The notes: generated by a model not told the origin, from the letters alone. A stretch of DNA of 64,000 nt from Proteus vulgaris (GCF_033708015.1 NZ_CP137920.1:3410001-3474000); one strand, 5' to 3'; numbered from the stretch's first letter, positions 17,330 through 26,958 are shown. Made by a program: numbers and translations.

Positions 17330-18190
17330 ATGAGAAAGTTACTTGTATTTCTATTATTTTTTCCTATGCTATCTTTTGCTAACAATGCTTGGTATGTAAG
17401 TATTCCTAAATATAGAATTAATCCAAGTGCTCCAGAAACTAAACAGTTCGAATATACTTCAGTTTTATATTTAAGTGAAGAAGGTTTAAAATCAAAAGAA
17501 CCTTTAAATGCTAATTGTTCGAGAGGGTGTTGGGTAGGCGTAAACACGCAGACTTTATCTCGTGGTCCTGGTGATGAGCGTTATCTAGATCCAGAACAAG
17601 AAAATATTTATTTTAGAGGTAGAACTGTTGGTGACGCTTTAACAGCAATGTATGAGCGTTTGGGTTCCTACTATTATGTAAACCAAGCAACAGCACCAAA
17701 TAGAATAGGTGAAGGTATCGTGTGGTGTGGAGCAATTGGTATATCTACATCAGGTGCTGATATGTCATATAAAATAATGTCTGGGGGCGAGTGCAGTAGT
17801 CTACCTAATCCGCCTGATGTAGAATGTTCTTTAGAAACCGCTGGTATTGATTTGGATCACCGCGAACTCGTTGCAGATGAAGCTGAAGGAAATACGGTGT
17901 CTGGTGATTTTATCATTCGTTGCAACCAAAATGCTCAGATGTATTTATCGTTAATGAGTCCTAATGAAGAAAATAGTAATCCTAATATAGGTACTAGAGT
18001 AAGATTAAAAGAAAATGAACTATATAGCTTACTCACTATTAATGATAAACCCGCTGTAAATAGGACTCTGTTCAATCTATCTGCTAAGGATAACAGATTT
18101 ACGGTTACATCTACTCTTTTCACTCCTACAGGTCAAGTAGAGCCTGGACCATTCTCAGCTTTTGCTTATGTTATTATGTCGTATGTATAA
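17330..18190 (+). CDS. Fimbrial operon 1 tip adhesin
   Basis: The 286-residue protein has an 18-residue signal peptide. An N-terminal lectin-like domain follows with its own cysteines (NCSRGC, VWCG, GGECSS), then a C-terminal pilin domain from about 163 (VECSLET to YVIMSYV). This two-domain plan and the last position in the operon mark a tip adhesin. The receptor domain lacks the NHxH histidine motif of MrpH, so its ligand should differ. AAGG precedes the ATG. Confidence 0.8.
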   Translation: MRKLLVFLLFFPMLSFANNAWYVSIPKYRINPSAPETKQFEYTSVLYLSEEGLKSKEPLNANCSRGCWVGVNTQTLSRGPGDERYLDPEQENIYFRGRTVGDALTAMYERLGSYYYVNQATAPNRIGEGIVWCGAIGISTSGADMSYKIMSGGECSSLPNPPDVECSLETAGIDLDHRELVADEAEGNTVSGDFIIRCNQNAQMYLSLMSPNEENSNPNIGTRVRLKENELYSLLTINDKPAVNRTLFNLSAKDNRFTVTSTLFTPTGQVEPGPFSAFAYVIMSYV

Positions 18191-18210
18191 AATTTTATAC
18201 ATGCATCTCG

Positions 18211-18266
18211 AGTGAGTTGTTGTGTAAAAGTGGTTTGTTTAAACTTTTATACAAAACTCACTTTTT
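18211..18266 (+). terminator. Terminator of fimbrial operon 1
   Basis: A long, slightly bulged hairpin (about 20 pairs; AGTGAGTT near 18211 with AACTCACT ending 18261) leads into TTTTT. Confidence 0.8.
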
Positions 18267-18344
18267 AAAGACCGACCTTTTTATCTGATATACCGCATAT
18301 TTTTATTTCTCACTATCAACAGATCTCCCATACTGATAGAACAA

Positions 18345-18386
18345 AAAGGAAAAAGCTCACTCTACTATCTCGAGCAAAGTGAGCTT
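18345..18386 (-). terminator. Terminator of the chemotaxis receptor gene
   Basis: Arms AAGCTCACT (18353-18361) and AGTGAGCTT (18378-18386) are followed, in the leftward direction, by a U-rich tail from the A run at 18342-18354. Confidence 0.75.
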
Positions 18387-18423
18387 ATTTTACTATACGA
18401 TATTGAGTGACTAATTTGACTTA

Positions 18424-19953
18424 TTAGTTTTGTTCTTTAACCTTAAAGATTGATACTTTATCTGTTAAGTTTTGTGCTTTCTCATCTAAAATCATTGTCG
18501 AAGTTGCACCTTGTTCAACTAATGCCGCATTTTGCTGAACAACAGAATCCATTTGGTTAATGGCTACTGCGATCTGTTCAATACCCACTTTTTGCTCTTC
18601 TGATGCAATACTAATACCCTGCATAATATCGCTGACTTTAGTAATAGAAGAAACGATCTCTTGCATATGTTCCCCCGTTTTATTAACCAACTCTCTACCA
18701 TGCGCAACATCCGCAACAGATTCTCTGATAATTTGGTTAATTTCACGCGCCGCATCTGCACTTCTTGCAGCTAGATTTCTCACTTCTGTTGCAACAACCG
18801 TAAATCCACGGCCTTGCTCACCTGCACGCGCCGCTTCAACGGCTGCATTTAACGCCAGAATATTCGTTTGGCTTGCGATGTTATTAACCACATCATTGAT
18901 TTCAGCAACTTTTAATGTTCCTATCTCGATTTTCTTCATCGAGTTAATTGCATCATTCATAATGTTAGAACCATCAATCGCTAAATCGCGTGTCTCTGCA
19001 GTAATGGAGTTTGCTAAAATCGCATTATCAGTATTATTCACCACTGCTATTTTTATCTCTTCCATACTTGCGGCTGTTTGTTGCAGAGCACTTGCTTGCT
19101 CCTCTGTACGAGAAGAGAGATCTTGGTTACCAGAAGCAATTTCTGCTGAACCTTTTTTGATCTCTAGTGCTTCTTCTTTAACAAGTTGAATCGTTGATGT
19201 TAGCGCCGTTTGCATATCCCCCACATTAGAGAATAAAGTGCCAAACTCATCATTTCGTTTCTTAGGCAGTGTGAAACTTAAATCACCCTCTCCCACTTTC
19301 TGCAAAATAGCTGACAGCGTATTCAAATTAAAGATAAACGTTTTATTTACCCAGCGAATGACAATATAAAGAAGCACCAGAATGATCCCCAACGCAATGA
19401 TAGTCGTATAAAGTGACAACTGCACCATCCAAGCTTGCTGTGCTTTAATATCATCATTTACACCTTTAGTGATGATAAGATATTCATCAAAAAGATCAGA
19501 TAACCGATTGAAGTCACTGGAAAGGTTTGATTCTGTATAATCTAGCGTATCAATAGGTGCAATAAGTTCATCTAGAAGATAATAGAATAATACGGATAGT
19601 TGTTCTGAATTACGTTGAGCATCAGGGCTTATCTTCTTCACACCGACCCAATGTGTAATCGTTGCTTTTGATTTTTCTGCAAGCTCTTTCGCTTCAGCAA
19701 CCAGTGATTTAATTGTTTCTTGCTTGTTCTCATCCGTCATCGTTTTCAACAACATGAGGTAGTTAACGTGAGAACGAATCGTCGCTAATTCATACCTTGC
19801 TTCTTGAACACTATTCAATCTGGTATTCAAGGAATCCAATGATGCGAAGTTTTCTTGCATTCTATAAATAAAAAACGACGACAATACAGATGATAATAAG
19901 AAAATGGCTAACAGTATGATAGAACCTACTTTAGCTGATCTTTCAATACTCAT
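18424..19953 (-). CDS. Methyl-accepting chemotaxis protein
   Basis: The 509-residue transducer has two membrane segments (about 10-32 and 185-207) around a four-helix-type periplasmic sensor domain of about 150 residues. A HAMP domain and the cytoplasmic signalling hairpin with tip QTNILALNAAVEAARAGEQGRGF follow. It lacks a C-terminal NWETF-type CheR tether. It would relay an unknown ligand to CheA. Start: the frame opens at TTG 19986; the ATG at 19953 begins MSIERSAKVG and fits MCP N-termini. It has a sigma-28 promoter (19997-20023). Confidence 0.92.
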   Translation of the reverse strand: MSIERSAKVGSIILLAIFLLSSVLSSFFIYRMQENFASLDSLNTRLNSVQEARYELATIRSHVNYLMLLKTMTDENKQETIKSLVAEAKELAEKSKATITHWVGVKKISPDAQRNSEQLSVLFYYLLDELIAPIDTLDYTESNLSSDFNRLSDLFDEYLIITKGVNDDIKAQQAWMVQLSLYTTIIALGIILVLLYIVIRWVNKTFIFNLNTLSAILQKVGEGDLSFTLPKKRNDEFGTLFSNVGDMQTALTSTIQLVKEEALEIKKGSAEIASGNQDLSSRTEEQASALQQTAASMEEIKIAVVNNTDNAILANSITAETRDLAIDGSNIMNDAINSMKKIEIGTLKVAEINDVVNNIASQTNILALNAAVEAARAGEQGRGFTVVATEVRNLAARSADAAREINQIIRESVADVAHGRELVNKTGEHMQEIVSSITKVSDIMQGISIASEEQKVGIEQIAVAINQMDSVVQQNAALVEQGATSTMILDEKAQNLTDKVSIFKVKEQN

Positions 19954-19996
19954 GAAATAATCTACCCCGGCAATAAAATAATACAAATGTACTCAT

Positions 19997-20023
19997 TTAT
20001 CGGCACGAAATAGATTTTATTTA
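19997..20023 (-). promoter_or_regulatory. Sigma-28 (FliA) flagellar promoter of the MCP gene
   Basis: Read leftward, TAAATAAA (20023-20016), 11 bases, then GCCGATAA (20004-19997). The -10 box is a perfect FliA consensus and the -35 keeps TAAA. It lies 44 bases before the ATG. Confidence 0.85.
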
Positions 20024-21077
20024 CTTATTAATCAGAATTATCGATACAAACACTTATTACAATTCTCAATCAATGATGCTAATTAGTTTTTTACTCTATT
20101 TTCAAACTCTTAATGCAGATCATATACCATAATGAAATAGTATTTCAGTGTTATTAATTGGCTTGTTGCGAGGGGTTGATTTTGATTAAAAAGAAAAATG
20201 GGTAAAAAATTTAAGTTCACCACAACACAATAAACACGGTTTAGAAATTAAAAAATCTTAAGTATTTTTACGGTTTAATGCATAAATTTGAAGTAAATAG
20301 TTTAAGAAAAAGCTATAAATTGAGTATAAATACCTAGCATACTATTAACAAAAAACTATTATCATTAAAATGAATAAAATAAGGACTCTATTTATATATC
20401 TACGCTCTTATAGTAAGAAACCAGCAAGACTAGAAAATAAGCTAACCATCATTACAACTAATACTTAAAGTTAAACTCACGTTCTTAGTATAGGCCAATC
20501 AAACGCTTTCCTTTTTAATATCTCTCCAAAAATGATTGTGTTAGATCAATTTTTACCTTTTCCTCCATTAAGTTAAAAATAGGGTTAAACATTTTATTTA
20601 GAAAGACACATAATCTATTTTCATCATATTACCCAAGTTTTAATTTTATTCAGAGGATTCTTACCCCTCATATTTTTCACAGATACTCATAATGCGTGTA
20701 AATCTATTTAATTACAATAAGTAACCCTTTCATATAATTCATCTTATAAAGATTAAAAATGAAACATAAAATGACATATGGCTCATCAAACCCTATTTTC
20801 CACCCAAAGAAAAATCATATAATGATTATCAAAATTAGTTATCAGTTTCATTAAATTACTTAACGTATTGATATACTTATCACTTACTAAAAGTTAAGTA
20901 TAACCTTACAATAATTACTCTCTCAATAGGTGAAACCTATTATAAATAGTAATCGCATAGGGTAAATCATTTTTACGCAATAATTGATGTGTAATATAGT
21001 TATTTAAACTTAAATGACTAATTTTAATATGTGATAACTTCTATATATATTAGACCTCATGTTATTGGAATTAACTT
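20024..21077. other. 1-kb gene-free AT-rich region before the mrpJ-like gene
   Basis: No convincing frame. Only a short hairpin AATAGGT/ACCTATT (20925-20941) is noted. It probably contains the control region of the mrpJ-like gene and fimbrial operon 2. Confidence 0.55.
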
Positions 21078-21377
21078 ATGAACGATCTAGACACTAAAGT
21101 AGGTTTTTTTTTTAAGAAGGCTAGAAAAGAGAAAAAATTATCAGGTCGTGAACTGGCAAAAATAATCTCTGTCAGCCAACAACAAATATCCCGTTATGAA
21201 AACGGTAAAAATAGCATGTCTCTTACCTTAATAAATAAGTTACTTATTATTTTTGATAAGACATGGGATGATTTGAATCGTGAAGTAATAAGCACTTATA
21301 ACCAAAAAGGAACAAGCTTACAATCTAAAAAAAAGGATTATAAATGTAATGCAAGTGTTATTAGTCAGCTAAATTAA
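21078..21377 (+). CDS. MrpJ-like HTH regulator of fimbriae and motility
   Basis: The 99-residue protein has a Cro/C1-type helix-turn-helix (about 16-70). Its recognition helix SVSQQQISRYENG is the MrpJ-family signature. In Proteus mirabilis MrpJ and its paralogues, encoded in fimbrial operons, repress flagellar genes through flhDC so that adherent cells do not swarm (established for that family). Here the gene lies 313 bases ahead of a pilin gene and is followed by a perfect 16-bp hairpin. The Lys-rich tail is not conserved in my memory of MrpJ. Confidence 0.85.
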   Translation: MNDLDTKVGFFFKKARKEKKLSGRELAKIISVSQQQISRYENGKNSMSLTLINKLLIIFDKTWDDLNREVISTYNQKGTSLQSKKKDYKCNASVISQLN

Positions 21378-21422
21378 AAAACATTTAACACACTCGCATA
21401 AAGGCTACGACAAATAATTAAC

Positions 21423-21460
21423 CATGAAAATAAAACATTTCATTATGTTTTATTTTCATG
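21423..21460 (+). terminator. Perfect 16-bp hairpin after the mrpJ-like gene
   Basis: Arms 21423-21438 (CATGAAAATAAAACAT) and 21445-21460 are exact complements with a 6-base loop. It lies 45 bases after the stop. It has no pure T run but the right arm is T-rich; it is likely a terminator or attenuator. Confidence 0.65.
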
Positions 21461-21536
21461 AGCCATTATCTTTATAAAATAGAGGTATTAGCAACAGACA
21501 AACTATTACTTTGCATAAAAATAAAACTTATTAGGA

Positions 21537-21568
21537 AAATAAAAAATACTTATTAAGTATTTTTATTT
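21537..21568. promoter_or_regulatory. Second long AT-rich hairpin before pilin gene 2
   Basis: Arms of about 14 bp (AAATA...TACTT and AAGTA...TATTT) with one bulged A and a 3-base loop. On either strand the outer arm gives a T-rich tail. Confidence 0.5.
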
Positions 21569-21610
21569 GCCATGGATTGCCTTTATTTATTTTCACAGTA
21601 ATAGCATGTA

Positions 21611-21652
21611 AATAAATCACTAAATATTAATTTAGATATTTAGTGATTTATT
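21611..21652. promoter_or_regulatory. Third perfect hairpin (17-bp arms) just before pilin gene 2
   Basis: Left arm AATAAATCACTAAATAT (21611-21627) and its exact complement (21636-21652) enclose an 8-base loop, ending 38 bases before the pilin ATG. It should lie in the leader RNA or overlap the promoter. Confidence 0.55.
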
Positions 21653-21690
21653 AAAATGTAATTATCTAATATAAAACAAAGGAATTTAGA

Positions 21691-22254
21691 ATGAAAAAAT
21701 CGATCATTGGTGCATCATTAGCAATGGCATTTGGTCTGATGGCGGGTAATGCAATCGCTGCTGATAATACAGGTACTATTACTTTTAATGGTGAATTAAC
21801 AGATACAACGTGTAAAGTTGATATCGAAGGCCAAGGTCCTGATGCGACAATTACACTACCAACAGTCAGTACCAATGTTTTACAAAATGCAGGTGATGTA
21901 ACTGGACGTACTGCATTTAATATGAACTTATCTGATTGTAAAGTCGGTGAAAAAGGTCATAGCACTGTTTCTGCCTTCTTTGAAACTGGAGCCACTGTAG
22001 ACCAAGCAACAGGTCGTCTGAACAACATGGATGTTGCTGCAACAGGTGCAAAAGAAGTTCAATTACAACTGTTAGATGGTGCTAACTTCGAGGCAATTAA
22101 AGTAGGTAATACATCTCAAGTAAATGATACGACTTACTACACAATTACTGATGATAAAGCCACTCTCCCATACGCTGTTGAATACTACGCTATCGGTAAA
22201 ACTGAAGCGGGTAAAGTAACAAGTAGCGTTGTTTATACTCTGCAGTATAAATAA
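21691..22254 (+). CDS. Fimbrial operon 2 major pilin
   Basis: The 187-residue pilin has a signal peptide ending NAIA (about residue 23). Cys in DTTC and LSDC form the pilin disulphide, and the terminal strand is YTLQYK. It resembles the FimA/SfaA-like, Thr/Gly-rich pilins more than MrpA. AAAGGAATTTAGA precedes the ATG. It is first of four genes (pilin, chaperone, usher, tip). Confidence 0.9.
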   Translation: MKKSIIGASLAMAFGLMAGNAIAADNTGTITFNGELTDTTCKVDIEGQGPDATITLPTVSTNVLQNAGDVTGRTAFNMNLSDCKVGEKGHSTVSAFFETGATVDQATGRLNNMDVAATGAKEVQLQLLDGANFEAIKVGNTSQVNDTTYYTITDDKATLPYAVEYYAIGKTEAGKVTSSVVYTLQYK

Positions 22255-22261
22255 TCAAAAT

Positions 22262-22297
22262 AAACAGAGGGGAGCGCCTCCTCTCTGTTTGCTTTTT
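22262..22297 (+). terminator. Hairpin after the operon 2 major pilin gene
   Basis: Thirteen-bp arms (22262-22274 and 22278-22290, one G-U pair) with a 3-base loop are followed by GCTTTTT. It sits seven bases after the stop, as in operon 1, and probably sets the pilin-to-assembly-gene ratio. Confidence 0.75.
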
Positions 22298-22318
22298 ATT
22301 AATGGAATAAAGATAAAT

Positions 22319-23038
22319 ATGATAACCACTAAATTAATTAAAAGCTTTTTTATTAGTTTATTATTAATCATTCCAACATGGGTAAACGCTGGTGTTATTA
22401 TTAGTGGCACTCGTGTTATTTATAATGAAAATGAAAAAGAAGTCACAGTAAAAATTAGTAATGAAGGGAAAGTACCTGTATTAATTCAAAACTGGATTGA
22501 TACTGGTAATGTTGATGCAAAACCTGAAACTATTCAAGTTCCGTTTGTATTAACGCCCCCCGTATTTCGTATTGAACCAGAAAAATCACAATCATTAAGA
22601 ATTCGTTTTACAGGTGCCACAGTATTACCAAAAGATAAAGAATCTATTTATTGGTTAAATGTATTAGAAATACCACCAAATGCGAATACAGAAGTAGATA
22701 ATAAATTACAAATTGCTTATCGCTCTAGAATAAAACTATTTTATCGCCCTGATGCACTAAAAGATAAAATAGGGGCAATAAATGCCGCAGAAAATCTTCA
22801 ATTTTCAATTACTGGTAACAAGTTAAAAGCAATTAATAATTCACCTTACTTTGTTTCACTCGTTTCTATCACGCTTGCAGATAATGAGAAAAACCCAATT
22901 GATGGTGAAGTCGTTCCTCCATTAGGTCAACACGAATTTACGCTCCCCAATGGCGTGTCGGCAAAATTAGGTAGCAAGATTGCTTATCGTTATGTGAATG
23001 ATTGGGGTGCAATGAAAATAGTGGAAACAAAACTCTAG
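22319..23038 (+). CDS. Fimbrial operon 2 periplasmic chaperone
   Basis: The 239-residue PapD-like chaperone has a signal peptide ending VNA. The GTRVIYNENEKEV strand carries the cleft Arg, and IYWLNVLEIPP and YRSRIKLFYRP are chaperone signatures. The frame is open from 22229, but the ATG at 22319 is the one followed by a signal peptide. The SD is weak. No C-terminal Cys pair is present, unlike the operon 1 chaperone. Confidence 0.92.
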   Translation: MITTKLIKSFFISLLLIIPTWVNAGVIISGTRVIYNENEKEVTVKISNEGKVPVLIQNWIDTGNVDAKPETIQVPFVLTPPVFRIEPEKSQSLRIRFTGATVLPKDKESIYWLNVLEIPPNANTEVDNKLQIAYRSRIKLFYRPDALKDKIGAINAAENLQFSITGNKLKAINNSPYFVSLVSITLADNEKNPIDGEVVPPLGQHEFTLPNGVSAKLGSKIAYRYVNDWGAMKIVETKL

Positions 23039-23076
23039 CACTCTCAATACTTCATAAAACACATGGGAATATTCAA

Positions 23077-25728
23077 ATGAGCAGTTATATTTTAAAAACT
23101 ATTATAATATCTGCCAGTGCGACTTTATTTTTAGTAACACCTTATACTTATGCAGAAAATATAACAGAGATTGAAAATAATAAATGGCTATCTAATGGCA
23201 CACCTGTGTTATCGAACAATACGCCACCTTTATTACAAAATAGCGCTGTCTCATCAACAGAAAAGAGTGAGTCTTCTCATGCAAATGGAAATGGAAATGG
23301 TGCACTCTCATTTAATCCTATTTTTATGAATACTGCTCAAGGTGAGATTGATATTAGTCGCTTTAATAAAGAAAATACTTTCTTGCCAGGTACATGGAAT
23401 GTTGAAATCTATGTTAATAGCCAATTTATGGCAAGAATGCCCGTTACCTTTAAAGATATGCCAAATGGTCAAGTATCACCTTGCTTAACTAAAGATATTA
23501 TCAGTCTGGTGGGCTTTAAAAGTGATAAAATTCTCCCGCAACTAAAAAGTGCATTAGAACAGCATGAATGTATTGCATTAGCCGAGCTTGTCCCCTCAAC
23601 GGAAGTCAACTATGACCATTCAGTCCAACGTTTAACGATTAATACACCACAGGCTCTTGTTGGCTATAAACCTCGTGGTTATGTGAGCCCATCACTTTGG
23701 GAACGAGGTATAAATGCGCTATTAGTGAGCTATAACGCAAACTATTTTATGTCTCGCAATAATGGCACTAATGACAAATCAGCTTTCGTTGGTGTTAATA
23801 GCAACCTTAATTTAGGGACATGGAGTTTCCATCACACTGGGAACTATTCATGGAATGAACAAAATGGTCATGACTACACATCAACTTATAATTATTTGCA
23901 ACGCATTATCACCACAATAAAAGGTGTGGTTCAAGTTGGTGATGTTCTTACGACAGGACAACTTTTTGATTCTCAACCACTAAGAGGTATTCAGCTTTTT
24001 AGTGATGAGAAAATGCTGCCTGACTCACAACGCGGCTTTGCGCCGACAATCCGTGGGGTCGCAAAATCCAATGCACGAGTCATTATTCGTCAAGATGGAC
24101 GAGTGATCCATGAAATTGCCGTGCCACCGGGTCCATTTGAAATTGATGATCTTTATCCATCAGGATATGGCGGTAACTTGGATGTCACCATCCAAGAATC
24201 TGACGGCTCGCAACAGAATTTCAGAGTCTATTACGCTTCCGTTGTCCAGTTACTGCGCCCTGGACAACATAACTATACAGTGGCAGCGGGTCATTTAAAT
24301 TCATCAGCAGTTGATTATGATCCAACATTATATCAAGCCACTTATCGCCGTGGATTAACTAACCTGATAACAGGGTATGCGGGTATACAGAGTACAGGTG
24401 CTGATTATTACGCCCTTCAAGCTGGTTTTGCATTAAGCACCCCATTAGGGGCATTTTCTGCTGACATCACTCAAGCCCGTTTGCACTTGAATACAACGCC
24501 ATCAAAAGTGAATAGCGGACAAAGTTATCAAATCAGTTACAGTAAATTTATTCAAGACACAAATAGTAACCTGACGATTGCTGCTTATAAATTTAATACC
24601 GAAAAATTCTACGATTATAGCGCTGCTGTTCAAGCAATAAATGAAGAACGTAACGGTCGAAGTATCAATAATATTTGGCGTCCAAAAAGCCGCTTTAATG
24701 TCACAATTGATCAAGGTTTACCTGAAGGTTGGGGAACATTCTATGTCAGTGGATTTACGCAAAACTACTGGAATAATGATACCACCGATTTGCAATACCA
24801 ACTGGGTTATAACAACCGTTGGAAGCGTCTCTCTTATGGCTTAAACGTCGGTCAAGCTCGTAATGCGGAAGGTAAAAAAGAGACATCTTTTGAATTGAAC
24901 TTTATTTTACCACTCTACGATTTAAGTGTAGATCATATGCCAACCTTAACCGCCGCCTTAACACGTAATGGACGAGGTGATGTCGGTGAGCGTATCGGGA
25001 TCTCAGGCTCTGCCGGTGAAAATAACCGTTATAACTATGGCATAACTGCAATGAATACTCACCATGGTGTTGGCTCAAGTATGACCTTAAACGGTAGTGC
25101 AAAAACTAACTATACCAACTTAACGGCTAACTATGGTTTAGGTGAGCATTATCAGAATGGTTCGATTGGTGCTAGCGGTTCATTAATCGGCTGGTCTGGT
25201 GGTGTGGTTGCAACCCCTTATCAAGGTAATACTTTTGCCGTGGTTGAAGCAGATGGCGCCAAAGGTGCGAAAGTCAGTGGTTATCCGGGGATTGAAATCG
25301 ATGGCTTTGGTCATGCTGCCGTGCCTTATTTAACCCCATATCAAATGAATGACATCACGATTAACCCGAAAGGCATGTCAAATAATATCGAGCTACAAAA
25401 TACACAAGCCCGTATTGCACCATTTGAAGGTGCGATCACGAAGGTAGAATTTAAAACCAATGCAGGTATCCCTCTGTTAATTACAATTCAACGTGATAAC
25501 GGCGCTATTCCATTTGGTAGTGTCGCTTACGATGAGCAGAACAATGAAGTAGGTAGCATAGGTCAGGGAGGACTTCTCTACGCTCGCGTTGAAAAAGCAT
25601 CTGGTCGTTTAACCGTGAAATGGGGGCCAGGTGAAATACAGCAATGTAGCATTAACTATAGTGCGCCAGCACAAGATAAAGATAACCCAAGTAGTTTTGT
25701 TCAATTAACTCGTGTCTGTGGAGAATAA
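23077..25728 (+). CDS. Fimbrial operon 2 outer-membrane usher
   Basis: The 883-residue usher has a signal peptide cut near YAEN. The N-terminal domain begins LSFNPIFMNTAQGEIDISRF near residue 75; LPDSQRGFAPTIRGVA marks the plug/barrel, and a C-terminal Cys pair lies in QQCSINY and TRVCGE. It is longer than the other two ushers here because of a Ser/Asn-rich insert of about 50 residues between signal peptide and N-domain. Start at 23077 (ATG after GGGAA) rather than 23002. Confidence 0.94.
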   Translation: MSSYILKTIIISASATLFLVTPYTYAENITEIENNKWLSNGTPVLSNNTPPLLQNSAVSSTEKSESSHANGNGNGALSFNPIFMNTAQGEIDISRFNKENTFLPGTWNVEIYVNSQFMARMPVTFKDMPNGQVSPCLTKDIISLVGFKSDKILPQLKSALEQHECIALAELVPSTEVNYDHSVQRLTINTPQALVGYKPRGYVSPSLWERGINALLVSYNANYFMSRNNGTNDKSAFVGVNSNLNLGTWSFHHTGNYSWNEQNGHDYTSTYNYLQRIITTIKGVVQVGDVLTTGQLFDSQPLRGIQLFSDEKMLPDSQRGFAPTIRGVAKSNARVIIRQDGRVIHEIAVPPGPFEIDDLYPSGYGGNLDVTIQESDGSQQNFRVYYASVVQLLRPGQHNYTVAAGHLNSSAVDYDPTLYQATYRRGLTNLITGYAGIQSTGADYYALQAGFALSTPLGAFSADITQARLHLNTTPSKVNSGQSYQISYSKFIQDTNSNLTIAAYKFNTEKFYDYSAAVQAINEERNGRSINNIWRPKSRFNVTIDQGLPEGWGTFYVSGFTQNYWNNDTTDLQYQLGYNNRWKRLSYGLNVGQARNAEGKKETSFELNFILPLYDLSVDHMPTLTAALTRNGRGDVGERIGISGSAGENNRYNYGITAMNTHHGVGSSMTLNGSAKTNYTNLTANYGLGEHYQNGSIGASGSLIGWSGGVVATPYQGNTFAVVEADGAKGAKVSGYPGIEIDGFGHAAVPYLTPYQMNDITINPKGMSNNIELQNTQARIAPFEGAITKVEFKTNAGIPLLITIQRDNGAIPFGSVAYDEQNNEVGSIGQGGLLYARVEKASGRLTVKWGPGEIQQCSINYSAPAQDKDNPSSFVQLTRVCGE

Positions 25729-25731
25729 AGT

Positions 25732-26892
25732 ATGAAGCCGATTATTAAAAACTCATTAGCCTTAATGCTTCTACTTTTTCCTGCTGCAGAGGCCATGGCA
25801 AAACCTGATGTCAAATGTATAATGGATAATCCTGCATTTAATCGCTCGATGATAATAAACGGTACTATTTTTGTTGGACCTGATATGCCAATAGGTTCCA
25901 TTGTTTATCAAGGACAGATAGATTATGCAAACAAAGCACTAAATTATAGGTGTCTTGGTGATTTTTCAGAAGATCCAAATAGAGTAATCCAGTTTATGGA
26001 AAGACAAGAGTTAAAAATACTAAGCACGACTGGGACACCGGTAACCAGTGCGGGTATTCCAGCGAATGTTTTTAGAACAAATAATCCAGGTTTAGGTATT
26101 GTATTTTTCGCAAGCCGAAATAGAGAGAATACATTACCACTTGGCATTCCTAAATTATCTTGGGAAGGACAACGAGAACTTAATGGAAATCGAAAAGCAA
26201 TGCAATATTTTGCTGCACCACAATTACACTATTCAATAATTAAAATTGGTCCAATTCAACCGGGTGTTTTTGATCTAACTAACATTGCACATATGCAACT
26301 TGATGTTAATTATCCCGATAAAAACAAAGTTGATGCGCCAGAATTTCCCTTTGTTTCTTCATATATAGATATTACAGGCTCCATAACAGTGGCATCTTCA
26401 AGTTGTAAAACGCAAGATTACACGGTAGAACTTGGTTCACATAAAACAGCCACACTTACTGCCAAAGGCAGTTCAACCAAATGGATAAACTCCGATATTA
26501 TATTAACCAATTGTCCTGCCTTTAGAGGTTATTACTCAGGGGATAAAGGTAACGTATACACAAGTGAAGCGGGTCAACATTTTCCAGATCGCGATCCTAA
26601 CGAACTAAAAGTGACCATTAAACCCGTAAACCCACCAATTATTGAGTACCCAGGCACTTTTGAGGTAAACGATGTACCTGGTGCGGCTAAAGGTGTGGGG
26701 ATACAGCTAGCTTATGGCACGACTGGCGAAGATTTTGTTAAATTTAATACGCCAACCGCTTTTACACAACCCATTACGGAAAAAGCAGGAACGGTCAATA
26801 TTCCATTGCGCGCGCGCTATATCCGTGTTGATGATCGCTTATCCGCCGGTGCTGCCAATGGCGCTGCAACCTTTATGATTGAATATTATTAA
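25732..26892 (+). CDS. Fimbrial operon 2 tip protein / adhesin
   Basis: The 386-residue secreted protein has a signal peptide ending AMA. An N-terminal domain with few Cys is followed from about 215 by a pilin-like domain (ITGSITVASSSC to FMIEYY). The two-domain plan, the size and the last place in a pilin-chaperone-usher operon mark the tip adhesin. I do not recognise the receptor domain. It starts three bases after the usher stop. Confidence 0.78.
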   Translation: MKPIIKNSLALMLLLFPAAEAMAKPDVKCIMDNPAFNRSMIINGTIFVGPDMPIGSIVYQGQIDYANKALNYRCLGDFSEDPNRVIQFMERQELKILSTTGTPVTSAGIPANVFRTNNPGLGIVFFASRNRENTLPLGIPKLSWEGQRELNGNRKAMQYFAAPQLHYSIIKIGPIQPGVFDLTNIAHMQLDVNYPDKNKVDAPEFPFVSSYIDITGSITVASSSCKTQDYTVELGSHKTATLTAKGSSTKWINSDIILTNCPAFRGYYSGDKGNVYTSEAGQHFPDRDPNELKVTIKPVNPPIIEYPGTFEVNDVPGAAKGVGIQLAYGTTGEDFVKFNTPTAFTQPITEKAGTVNIPLRARYIRVDDRLSAGAANGAATFMIEYY

Positions 26893-26925
26893 CCCCTTAT
26901 TCTGTTTGCCAACAGTATAAAGTCT

Positions 26926-26958
26926 CCCCCTTAGCCTAAACACTAAGGGGCTTTTTTA
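26926..26958 (+). terminator. Terminator of fimbrial operon 2
   Basis: Arms CCCCTTAG (26927-26934) and CTAAGGGG (26943-26950) are followed by CTTTTTT. Confidence 0.93.

Noticed and set aside
17230..17547. 105-codon minus-strand frame at the operon 1 adhesin start
   Set aside because: Spans the ends of two well-supported genes on the other strand and has no motif.
18560..19189. 209-codon plus-strand frame inside the MCP gene
   Set aside because: It is opposite the highly conserved MCP signalling domain; its length follows from the codon bias of that gene.
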